Positions 1 to 16,900 of a stretch of 64,000 nucleotides of DNA are shown here, one piece after another. A program made the translations under genes and the position numbers. This stretch comes from Ectocarpus siliculosus (Eukaryota > Sar > Phaeophyceae > Ectocarpales > Ectocarpaceae). The notes under the pieces are model-generated. The model saw only the letters and a list, made by a program, of their open reading frames with translations, had not been told where the DNA came from and searched no databases. The first letter of the stretch is position 1, and each line of letters begins with the position of its first letter. The DNA lies in the NCBI GenBank assembly GCA_000310025.1, contig FN649745.1:942558-1006557 (forward strand), given 5' to 3'.

Positions 1-319
1 TAGGGGGAAGGGGAAATTCATTTTAAATTTTTTTCCCCTTGGGGGGTGGGGGGCCTTGGTTTTTTGTTTTTTTTTTTTTCGTTGGGGGAAATTTTTTCCC
101 TTTTCCCCCGGTTTCGTGGGGGTCAGTTTTTGGTTTTTTTTTGAAAGAGGTGGGGTTTTTCCGGTCCGGGGTTTGGCGGGCGGGGGGCAATAGGGGGGGA
201 CTTCTTAAGTTCACCCTTTTTCCCCCCCTTTTTGGTTACCCAGGGCCTAATCCATAAAATTTTTGCCCCCCCCCCCCCCGGGGATTTCCGCTTGATGGCC
301 TTATTTTGTTTTTGGACAG
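1..319. other. Low-quality contig edge / intron
   Basis: This stretch is dominated by homopolymers (runs of T, G and C) and reads like the unreliable end of sequencing reads at a contig boundary. No exon can be supported in it. Its last bases form a splice acceptor (AG at 318-319) for the first visible patatin exon, so the 5' part of that gene lies upstream of the window or is lost in this poor sequence. Confidence 0.6.
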
Positions 320-4792
<4,473 letters not shown>

Positions 4793-7418
4793 ACTTGCGA
4801 AAAAAGTAGCCCCGCGTTCTGGTTGTATTTCATGTCTGTTTTGTTTGTTTGTTTTGTTTGTCCTGCTTCGAAGGCAAACCCAGGTAGTGCACGGGATTGG
4901 ACCTATCCCAAGCTGCGGTGGTGGTGGTGGTGATGGTGGCAGAGCGTCGATAGCAACGGGGACACAGCAGTAGTGCCAATACGCCCCCCGCGCTTGCGTC
5001 CCTCTCTCTCTCCCTCGCGCGCGCGCGAGGGTTGGGGGGGGGGGGGAGATGGCGCAGGTCCACATGGAGCATGCGTACCCGCGCCAAGTCAACGCGGGAT
5101 GACACGATGCGTAGCTTTTCGTGTATGTTCAGATCCTGCTTGCCTGGTCTTGGTGCGTCTGGGCATCAACATTTACATTCGATTTCGATATCGGTTGTGG
5201 TGTGTCTAGATCGTCGTTCCGTGCTCCGTGGTCATATTCGTATTCTTGTTCTCTTTCAGTCATAGACCAATCTCATTCTGATACTACGTAGGAGAGACCC
5301 ACTGATGTTCTCGCGGCCAAGACTTGTGCAGATTTTCATGAGACTTTTGGGTCCTTGGTAAGGCGACGGGCACAAAAGACAGGGAAAAAAAGGGCATCAA
5401 CCTGTATTTATTCGAATACTTCTTTTTTTTTTTTTATACTCTAGAGGAGGAGCGAGCGGGTGGGCAAGGCAGAGATGGAGGGGGGAGGAGTACTCATGTT
5501 GTATTACATGTCTTAGTTTGTCAGACAATTGACCGCAAATGTTTTGCATTGTAGGAGTGAGTGCTGAGAAATGAAACCGTGCACTGCTGTTGTGTTTGTG
5601 TGCGTCCGCCGCATCCATTCAGGCGCCAGCCCACGCGCCTTTCGGTGTTTACGTTTGACGTAGTATATCAGCCGGGGTCACACAGAAGTTTCTGTTTTGT
5701 TTTTTTTGCGAGTGAGGACTTGACGCCGACGTAAAAGGCTGTGTGGGGCATCGTCCGTCGAAACATCAGCAGGCGAACACGATAGGTACGAGTTTGCACA
5801 CGTTGCGGGAAAAAAAATGATGGCGTGACAGGAAAAGTGTGCCAAGATCGTAGTGGCGGTGATCTGGGCCTTTTTTTTTGTTCGGATACATACACCGAAA
5901 TATGCGTCTGACCAATGAAAATACGTCAGTGTCCAGCGTGTGTGTGTGTGTGTTTTTGTGTGTCTAGCGACGACGGCGCCAACCGACTGATCGGTGAACA
6001 AACGTCAGTCTGACAGCGCACAGCGCACAAAGAAACCGGAAAAACTTTCCCATTCATCGGGCTTTCCGGGCAAGGGGGTTGGCAGAGGAGGAGGTCGGAC
6101 GACAGGGTTCAGTCGGGGATTCAGAATGAAGAAGCGGTGTGTGTGTAGTTCTTTGTGTTAGCATCGACCTCGCGAAACGGTCTGAATTAGACGTCAGTTT
6201 TAGGCGGGACAAATAATGCTTGTGCGTATAGGGCAGAGGCACATTGACCAGGGGGTGGTGATGCGAACGAGGACCAACATGGAAAACAACGAAGTCAGAT
6301 TGTAACCACCAGCGAATCCTACCGTCTCGCATGTGGCACGAAGGAGGGGTATCTGCAACTCGCAAAAATATCGGCGATGGACGGATGGTTGTGGTCGTGG
6401 TGGTGGTTAGAACAGAAGAGGGTCTCTGCTCGCACCTTCCCACTCTCCGTCCAGTCCCGGTGGTTCGCTTCGATGTTATGTTTTTCAATGTTTTCAATGT
6501 TTTCGAGACCCTCACGTCTTCTCTCTCTCATTCCCGTGCCTCGTGTTGGGAGGGAACAGCTCCCTTCATAGTTTCCAGGCAAGGTACATCGATACAACCA
6601 TACAACAGAAGCGGGCATGCATGCAAGGCCTGAACTAAACAACAACTCCCAAAACGGGGGGAAGGGGAGCTCAAGCTTCGTGCGAAAGTGTGTTGCTATT
6701 ATACACCGCCGTTGTGGCACCGTCGCAAGAGTTTCGTACCGACGTGTCCCCCGCGAGGTTACGCCAGCTGGCTGCTTTCAGCCGTGCAACCGAACAACGG
6801 GGGTCCCGTAAACATCAGTTTTGGTACCAACGCTCCTCCTGTCGTTTCTTGATTTTTTTTGTAGGGCACACAACAAAACAGGCTTTATCCCTGTGTCAAC
6901 AAGAATCGAGAGCTGAACCGAAGGAATCACATCACTTGAACTTAGCGAAGGGCGCCCCCCTTACATCCTCAACCTTGCACAAAAAAAATGAAAAAAGCAA
7001 GACATGAACATTACCATATTTATTTAGGCACAAACGGAGACGGGCCCAGAGCAAAATTTTCTACAACGCCAACGGTAAGGCCTCGATCGAGACTATTAGA
7101 CGGGCTCTGCAACACCAACAAAACACAGCAACAACATCAACAACAATGTCACGAACAACCGCACCGGTAGCCACACGCGAGAACACTGACACACACTGCC
7201 GCCTGCTTGCCGGCCTGCCTGCCTGCCTGCCCCTGCCAAAACGAGAACGAACAAAAAAAAAAAGAACGCAAGGTTTATACAACAAGACACTAAACAGCGC
7301 GCGATACCGCCGCCTCTGCTCGCCCGCCAACAACAAAAAACAAAGCAGATAAACACAAAAAGTTCACAATACGTGCGCTTGAAGCATCGACGACACCCAT
7401 CTCCCATCATCGTCATCA
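4793..7418. other. Convergent intergenic / 3' UTR region
   Basis: This lies between the stops of the patatin gene (+) and the zeta-glutaredoxin gene (-). No exon is supported. It holds (GT)n-containing dispersed repeats (5936-6210) and, at about 5620-5690, a short repeat containing CGGGGTCACACAG that recurs at about 29120-29190 and 54635-54700. Much of it is probably 3' UTR of the two genes. Confidence 0.5.
5936..6210 (+). repeat. (GT)n-TAGCATCGACC dispersed repeat, two diverged units
   Basis: Two degraded units of the family seen more clearly at 21541-21600 and 31850-31905. Each has a GT-rich head, then a core resembling GCATCGACCGCGCTAACC and GACGTCAGTCTCAG. A CTGACCAATGAAAATACG block also lies just before the first unit. 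Confidence 0.6.
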
Positions 7419-10400
7419 TCATGCCGAGAGAGACCGATTCAAGGGGGGGCGGTCTCCTCTATCCACCGGAGGTTCCCCCGCCTTCTCGACGCAGCCCTTC
7501 TTCTTGCCTCTCCGCCGTTCCGCCGCCTCCACCGCCGCCGACCCGGCAGGGGGCGCTAGCGCCGCCTCCCCGCCCCGCAACGCCTCCCCGGCGGCCGCTC
7601 TCAAGAGGGGCTCCAGCTTCCCCTGGGCGTGGAGCACCAGGGCGTCGGAGCAACCTCCGATGAAGTTTCCTCCGGCGAAGAGCTGCGGCACCTGTGTAGT
7701 AAAGCGGTGTGTGCTGTTTGTTAGCATCGATCGACCGCGCTGACGGGCAATGAAAATACGCCAGTCTCAGAGCGCCGCCTGAAGAAATGTGTGTGCGTGT
7801 GTGTTTCTATATTTAGCATCGCCCGCGCTTGTAGCCGGCTGACCAGTGAAAACAAGTCAGCTGTAGCGGAATAATGGAAGTGTATGTGGTTGTTTCTGTA
7901 CAATATTTAGCATCGACAGCGCTATGTAACCGGGCTGGAAATTGAAAACACGTCACTCTCAGTGCCGGGAAAAATTGGTAAGCACTTTAAAAAAGAGGCC
8001 ATGATCTGGGCCCCCTTGCGTGTTTCAACAGACGCCATCGACCTCGCTAGCCGGCTGACCAATGAATAAGACGTTGGTGTCAGCTGGTAAAAAAACACAA
8101 AAAACGTCGCCGGAAGGAGATTCTGTCAGTTTTGCCGGTTGACCGATGAAAACATCAGAGTACCAATCACTACCAATCACCCTCAAGCGGTAACGAGTTT
8201 CTAATAGCAATAGCGCTTTTACAGCCATCACGGGCTACCCTGTTCTCTAACAGGGCTGCCGTGGATTGAGGCTGCAGCTCACGATTTCGGCCTACCGGTG
8301 GAAAGAAATTCGGAAAGTGAACAAGACGCTGGCCATGAGTGGAATGGGTGTACGGGCATGCGCGTGTGCGAATGTGCACGGCTCTTCATGGACATCACCG
8401 ATGGCTACATCGCTGGCGGCTCTTGACACCCAAAACGTGTCGATTAGCGGCAAACATACGCTGCCAAGATACGAACTTGAAAGGAAGAAACGAGCTTCGA
8501 CTGACTGTGGTTATTTCTAGCCTTTCTGTGATTGTATGTATATTTTCTACTAAAAGTACAAGACACGAGAAGTTTAGTAACTCACGGTGAGACAACGACT
8601 GTGCATTGTGTGTACATTTCCTAAAAAAAGGACACGACGCGGCAAGTTTAGTAGCTCACGGTGAGACAGCGACTGTGATTGTATGCATCTTCTAATAAGA
8701 GGACACGACCCGACAAATTTAGTAACTCACGGTAAGACAGCGCGATGTTGGCCTCGATGCAAGCACCAGCTGCATAGCGGCACCCCCTTGCGTCTTGTCT
8801 AGCTCCTGGGCGAGGCGTGCCGGGGGGAGGGGGGTAGGGGATATAATAAGGCCACCGGCTGCTGTTGTGGTTTCTTGGGGGATAATTCCTCTCTCTAGGT
8901 ATACGAAAACGCCACTAGAAGAACGTTTCGCGAAGAAAAGTGATCGGGGATGAAAATCACGTCTAATTTGTTTCCCCTGCGCCTCTTCCTCGACACACGC
9001 CCCCACAAAAAATCAGACAAAATGTGCTCGCTAACAATATTAGTGTGAAAAAAGGAAGGTCGCATTGGAGGACAGACAGAGAGATATGCGAGCGCTTTCA
9101 GCACGTTATTCAAGGCCTGTTCTACGAGGCGCTGATTTGAAGTGAAGACAAAAAATCAATAAATCTACGAACGAGGGAACACAAGACTTGGGGGGGGGGC
9201 GGGCGAGACATGACACATTCCCTATTTTTTCGACTCCGCTCGTTTCTCGAGACGACATCTACGAATGAATCGCAAAAAAGCTGTTCCGTCTCTTAACGGG
9301 GGAGTTTCTGCTTCTGCACACTCTTGGCAACCGGCAACCCCCCCCTCACCCTGCTTGGCGGCAATCTACGGAACACCGTACCGGTCCGGCGTTGGAAGGG
9401 ACGCCCTGTTCCACGGTCCGAAGGACGCTGCTATCTATGGCCATGCCTAACACTGACTATGGGTACCAACCCCCCCCAAATTCCTCATGCTCACTCACTT
9501 CAGTGCGGAAGGGGATGCGGAGTTCGCGCAGGAGCGCCTTGAGCTTCGCGCAGAAGGAGCAGTAGGTCTTGGAGAACACCAACACTCCCGGCATGGAGAT
9601 GTTGCGCTCGACGATGGCCGTCCACCTGCAAGTCCCAAGAACGATAAATACAATTCCGAAGGACCAAGGTTTAGGAGACAGAAAAACTGATGGCCAAATT
9701 TATATAAAAAGAAACACGGACCAAAGGAAACGAATTAGAACGAGACTAAAGACGGGTAGTGTCTCTCTTTGATGTGTATGTATATTTCCTGGTAAAATAC
9801 ACATGAGAAGACGGATCGATTGGAAGACCCGGGAATCAATCCGTCGAGAGACATGGGTAAGGGATTAACGCCCGATAAGTGCGCACACATCGCAGGAGAT
9901 CGAAAAGAAGGCCTCGTATCGAGGCGAACCCCCTTCTCCCGGACGGAACAGGTAGGAAGGAGCAAACAACGATGGCAACACATGACAGAAGGGCATACAT
10001 AGCCTACATGATGGTATGTACGAGAAACAACAAAACTGGGGCTGGCGCTTGGCTGACCGCTTAAGCCGTGCGGCATCCTTCACAACGCGAACTACATGAC
10101 GTGCGTTCCTTCTCTGACTCATTCGATGCCTGCAGCATGGACCCTTGCGCCTCCGTTCCATCGCCAAACGACCCCCACAGACCCAAGAAGAGAGCAGGCC
10201 TCCAACCCATCGAGCTTCCACCTCAACTCACGTCACAGCATTTAGTTGGTTACCAGGACAAAGCAACAAGTTCACCCAAAAGTCAACTCTTTAATTTTTG
10301 AGGGAAGTCAGGACTAAAACCAGACAAGGCAAGCCGACATCTTTGAGTCGGTCAAGCAACCGACTTGGGGAAGTCCACGAGATTGAGCAGCAGCCAACCT

Positions 10401-13400
10401 CATACTACATCGGCCCGGTCGCTTGAACACTTCAGCCGACCGAACGTTACGGCAGCAAAGCAGCAGCTAAAGCAGCAGCAGAAAAATCAGCCCTAGCAAA
10501 AGCAGCACTAGCTACATAAAGAGCAGCAGCAGCAACGCAGTAGCAGTAAAAGAAGAAGCAACCGCAGCAGCAAGCAGAAACAGAGGCAAAGCGCAGTACA
10601 GCAGCCACAACCTCCACGGCTCACTCACATCGTCCGGTCGCTGAACTCCGGGAGCGTGGCGAAGCGATCTTTGACCTCGTTCCATCCCCCCAGGACGTTA
10701 CGATGGCAGCCCTTCCAGTCGCAGAACCCCGTTAGCCTTGGCTGGTCGCCGTCGTTCTGGTAAACCCGTTCGCATGGCCGTCGTACATGCAAGGACGGAG
10801 GCATTAACACAAGGGGATGTTTTGCATGCCTGTAGCTGTTAGACCATGGACCACCGGGGGTGCGGGGGGTGCGAGAGGGGGGGGGATTAGTCGTTATTTT
10901 GCTTCGTCTGGCGCCGTTGTGACACCCATCATGCATGCGTTCCTCTCCGGGTGTACAGTATCACAGGGAGTTAGCTTGATTAGGTTTTCAAGAAATCGTT
11001 TTTTCTATTATGATACTGCACACAACAAACAACAACGCGACAGCTGTAGCCACCGTACGCTGGTGCGGAGAAAGGAAACATGCCCCTTCGTCGCTTGTCT
11101 CCGTCTTCGAAAGGTTTGGACAAAACCCACAAATAAACATCTTGGCTGCGGGCGGGGTGCTTTCTTTCGTGTTTGTCGTTTTTTTGAAAGGAATGCGCTC
11201 GGCTGCATTCTCTCATTCTAGATTTCCGTCTTCTTTCATACATACGCATATTACGAATGTTTTCCACGCGCCGGTCGATTTACCACCCCCAAAGACAAGC
11301 AAGCGGCAACTAAAAACAAGCAACCTAAACACGAAGCACCTTCCCTCTCTTCGATACTCTCCAGCGATATGTACCAGTACCAATGTTCCTTGAGGTAGAC
11401 AATATTCCACTGTTACGCCAATGACCCTATGGCGCGGTAACACTGCAGACTCTGAATCTGCCACCCTGAGTTCGAGTCTCAGTAGGGTCACTTTTTTTTC
11501 CCATCGTCTAGCGGTGGGTTTCCGTGCGGGGCAACCGCATTGTATTCTAGAACAGGACGTGATCGGTCACCTGCCGTAGCACCACCTGTCTCCCGAACGA
11601 CCCTATGGTGTAGTCGGTAACACTGCAGACTCTGAATCTGCCACCCTGAGTTCGAGTCTCAGTAGGGTCACTTTTTTTCCTCCATCATCTAGACATGGGT
11701 TTCGTCGCGGAGCAACCGCACTGTATTCTAGAACAGGACGTGATCGCTCGCGTGCCGTAGCACCACCTATCGCGCGAACGACCCTATGGTGTAGTCGGTA
11801 ACACTGCAGACTCTGAATCTGCCACCCTGAGTTCGAGTCTCAGTATGGTCACTTTTTTTCCCCATCGTCTAGCGGTGGGTTTCCGCGCGGGGCAACCGCA
11901 TTGTATTCTAGAACAGGACGTGATCGGTCACCTACCGCAGCACCACCTAGCGCGCGAACGACCCTATGGTGTAGTCGGTAACACTGCAGACTGAATCTGC
12001 CACCCTGAGTTCGAGTCTCAGTAGGGTCACTTTTTTTCCCCATCGTCTAGGGGTGGGTTTCCGTCGCGGAGCAACCGCATTGTATTCTAGAACAGGACGT
12101 GATCGCTCACCTATCGTAGCACCACCTATCGCGCGAACGACCCTATGGTGTAGTCGGTAACACTGCAGACTCTGAATCTGCCACCCTGAGTTCGAGTCTC
12201 AGTAGGGTCACTTTTTTTCCTCCATCATCTAGACATGGGTTTCGTCGCGGAGCAACCGCACTGTATTCTAGAACAGGACGTGATCGCTCGCGTGCCGTAG
12301 CACCACCTGTCTCCCGAACGACCCTATGGTGTAGTCGGTAACACTGCAGACTTTGAATCTGCCACCCTGAGTTCGAGTCTCAGTAGGGTCACTTTTTTTC
12401 CCCATCGTCTAGGGGTGGGTTTCCGTCGCGGAGCAACCGCATTGTATTCTAGAACAGGACGTGATCGCTCACCTATCGTAGCACCACCTATCGCGCGAAC
12501 GACCCTATGGTGTAGTCGGTAACACTGCAGACTCTGAATCTGCCACCCTGAGTTCGAGTCTCAGTAGGGTCACTTTTTTTCCCCATCGTCTAGCGGTGGG
12601 TTTCCGCGCGGGGCAACCGCATTGTATTCTAGAACAGGACGTGATCGGTCACATACCGCAGCACCACCTAGCGCGCGAACGACCCTATGGTGTAGTCGGT
12701 AACACTGCAGACTCTGAATCTGCCACCCTGAGTTCGAGTCTCAGTAGGGTCACTTTTTTTCCCCATCGTCTAGGGGTGGGTTTCCGTCGCGGAGCAACCG
12801 CATTGTATTCTAGAACAGGACGTGATCGCTCACCTATCGTAGCACCACCTATCGCGCGAACGACCCTATGGTGTAGTCGGTAACACTGCAGACTCTCAGT
12901 AGGCAGACTCTCAGTAGGGTCACTTTTTTTCCTCCATCATCTAGACATGGGTTTCGTCGCGGAGCAACCGCACTGTATTCTAGAACAGGACGTGATCGCT
13001 CGCGTGCCGTAGCACCACCTGTCGCGCGAACGACCCTATGGTGTAGTCGGTAACACTGCAGACTCTGAATCTGCCACCCTGAGTTCGAGTCTCAGTAGGG
13101 TCACTTTTTTCCCCCATCGTCTAGACATGGGCTTTCGTCGCGGGGCAACCACGTTGTATTGAACACGCTGATCGCTCCACAACCGTGGTACCGCTTTTTG
13201 GAATTATTTTTGGTATTTTTGTTGGTATTTTGTTTGTTTTGTTTTTTGTCCTTTTTTCGTCTTTTTTTCGTCTTTTTTTTTGCCTTTGTTTTTGTTTTGC
13301 GGTAAACATAATGATGGTCGAGTAGATCATGTTGTGCGGGGTCGAGAACCCTCACTCCGCGCAAGGGGGATGATCGCACCACGTTGTGTTAAAATGGTCA

Positions 13401-13945
13401 AGCATCCTCGAGGCAGTTACACAGTGCTTACAACTGTCTCTGGAAGTGAAAGCACCACACAATAAATCAAGTAATTCCCTGCTGTCATCCGTACGCAAGG
13501 AAGTAAGCACAAGATGCCGAACCCCCTTAGCAGGATGCAGCGCACCCTTCATGCGACTCGCCGAATACCTCACGGCGCTTCGCGCTTGGCGATGTGAGAG
13601 CCTGGTCCGGTGAGAACCCGGCGTGCTCCGTCCCGCTTTGTAGGGATGGGAGGTCAAAGGTCTAACGACTACGGCATGCACGACTATGAGTACCCCCCCC
13701 CCCCCCCTGGGGCGTAACGCCTACTGCCGTAGATACCTTGATGTGCGCCACGAAATCCGCCCTGGGCATAAGCATCGCCACGGTCCGGGGCACGCGGTAG
13801 AGCGAGTCCTTGATCTCCGCCTCCGGCACCACCCTGCCCGTTTCCTCCGCTCGTCTCCTAGCCCTCTCCAGCACCTGCTCCTCGCTCGCGTGCACGTACA
13901 AGATCGCGATGCGGTACGTCGGATGGGTCTGGGAAAGACGGAGCA

Positions 13946-13976
<31 letters not shown>

Positions 13977-16900
13977 CTTCGGGGGGGGGGGGGGGGGGGG
14001 GGGGGNNNNNNNNNNNNNNNNNNNNNNNNNNNNNNNNNNNNNNNNNNNNNNNNNNNNNNNNNNNNNNNNNNNNNNNNNNNNNNNNNNNNNNNNNNNNNNN
14101 NNNNNGGGGAAGAGAGGGGGATGGATGGGGTTGAGGGAGGGGGTGGGGGTGGGATCGGAGGGAGGTTGGGTCGATTGGTCAAAACCCGAGCCAGGATTGA
14201 TAAAAAAGTATCAGGCCATTCGGGTTCATGACCGAGCCAGGGGACTAAACTTGTCGTTTGGATCAGCGAAATCAGGTCGACAATTCCCGCTTTGCCCGCC
14301 CGGACTTGTCATACGCGTAAACGTCTCGCACGACGCACTCACACGCCAAACCCGACACCACGAACCAAAATAACAGACGGCGCACTCTATCTACGCTTGT
14401 GCCACGCACATTCTCTACTCGCCACACACGCTACCAACACACGGATGCTTGTGCACACCACGCAGCACGGGGAACATCTCACGTGCCAGATAAATGTATC
14501 TACCCCAAACAGCATCAGTGGCCTAGGCAGGTTTTTATCAAGCGAACACATTAGATAAATCGTAAACTCGACGGAATTTCGTTGGGTACGGTTAGGGATG
14601 GGGTCTGCATATGCCTCTCTACTTCATAGATAAACTTCATTTCTTCGCGTAGTCCACAGCGCACACTGTCCCTTGTCCCGACATGAAAACACTGGCGTCT
14701 TTTCACTTGGTCGGCCAAATAGCGCCGTCAATACCAACTAAAGAAGCAAGCACCACACAACACAACACAACACAACACACGCCATACCTTGCGGATGTCT
14801 TCGAAGACCTGTTCGTACCACTTGCTATCGCGGAGCGACCCGTCCACCCAGATGTTCTTCATCTGACTCATCGCCACCTGGTTTGATGGCGTCAGCGTCA
14901 CCGCATGTCAAGGCGGACGGAAGACGACGACGATAAATTACCAGTAAGGACGCACCCACACATGTACGTGAATGGAGACATGGCCAAACATGAGCCGCGA
15001 AGCTAACGGCAGCATTCACGAGAGCGAAAGAGAGATAGTGAGAGCGCGAGCGAGAGAGAGAGAGAAAGAGAGGCGCAGATATACACTCCGGAGAATAAAG
15101 CAACCACCACAGCAGCCGTACTATACCTACGACAAACACGACAACGGTCCTGCGTCGCGGAGTGTGCGCTCGGAAAACAGAAGCAATAAATATAAACGCC
15201 GCGGTGAGGCGGTTATTAAAAAAAAAAAAACTCCTGACAACCCCCCCCCGGTGTTTGCCATCGGGGTTGGGTTTTCGTCGCTTGGCAACGACGTTGTAAA
15301 ACAAGCCTCCCCCTCGGTGTTTGCCATCGGGATTGGGTTTTCGTCGCTTGGCAACGACGTTGTAAAACAAGCCAATTCACTTCGTGAGCTCGGCAACCAG
15401 GTTACCGGTTTATTTTTTTTACCTCTGTTTTTTTTTTTGCGGTAACCATAATGGTGGTCGAGTAGATTATGTCGTGCGGGGTCGAGAACCCTCACTCCGC
15501 GCAAGGGGGATGATCGCACCACGTTGTGTTAAAATGGCCAAGCATCCTCGAGGCAGTTACACAGTGCTTATGACTGTCTCCGGAAGTGAAAGCACCAGAA
15601 AATTAATTAAGTCATACGCAGCTGTCATCCGTACGCAAGGAAGTAAGCACAAGATGCCGAACACCCTTAGCAGGATGCAGCGCACCCTTCATGCGACTCG
15701 CCGAATACCTCACGGAGAGCCTGGTCCGGTGAGAACCCGGCGTCCTCCGTCCCGGCTTTGTAGGGATGCGAAGTCAACGGTCTAACGACTTCGGCATGCA
15801 CGACTATGAGTACACCCCCCCCCCCCCCCCCCCACCTCCTGAGCAATCTCGACCAGGTAGCCGCTCTCCCGCCGAGTGAGGGACCCTGCCGTATCAGGGC
15901 AGTGCCGGAGGTACTCGGGCCACTCCGGAAAGGAGGCCTTGAACAGGTCGGGGTCTACGGTAACGATGTCCGGTAGGGGAAAATAACCCTTTTCCGACAT
16001 CCTGGGAGGCAAAGTGGGGCGACGTGTGTGTGTGGGGGGGGGTACGAGGGCCGGGACGGGGAGGGGGGTCAAATGCTGGACGTAATTTCGTTACGTGGGC
16101 ATCTTGTGGGTGTCTTGAGCTACCCGACGCGAGGCAGACTCTTGCGGACAAAAAACAATAATTTCTTGTCGGGTGCGTGTGTTTCTTTGGAAGCGTAGTA
16201 TCTACGTTTGGGGTTTTCTTGGTTGGTCCCTGTTTCTTGTCTATGGCGAGGAAAAAAAAAAAAACACGCACGAAGGCGAAGATACCCACTCTCGTGTCGA
16301 AATAAACACCAGTAGTGAAAAGAGCAGCAGAGAGAGAGCGCGCGAGTGCGCAATCTAGTGGGACCAGGATAGGGTCAGCGCCAACACAGAAGCAGAGCCC
16401 ACGCTCAAACGGCCACAACGCAGTTCCCAAGCACACCTATGAAAGGTCGCTGGCGCTCACCAGTTAATGGTATGGGATTTTCCCGCACCCATCGCCCCCG
16501 CCGTAAAAACGATCCACGGGTGCTCCTTCCGGGACGACGCCCCCACCACATTGTTCACCAGGGAGTCTGCTTTTTCGCAACCAAGACAACTTGTGTTACA
16601 AGGGGGGGATATGATCGGCAAGTGGATGACAGGTCTGTATTGGAACAGTAGCTTCATTGCTAATCTGTCCCAGACTCTTTATCAGTGGAGGAGATGAATT
16701 TGTTGTGTCACAAGAAGAAAAAAAACTGTAGGGTCCTTGCGGACACATCCAACGTGATGCTTTAGAGTGTGGCTTGTAGTTGTGATACAGCCGTCTTCAA
16801 GAGCAGCAGGCATACGACAAGAGGAGAGGAAGAGGCCCCATTCCATTGCTTGCGTCAGCATTTCTGATACTTTGTACGTCAAGGGGTAGCTTGAACTAGA

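Noticed and set aside
11423-13103. CRISPR-like reading of the regular array
   Set aside because: The repeating 180-bp unit contains a foldable tRNA and a Pol III terminator, and the spacers are nearly identical to one another, unlike CRISPR spacers.
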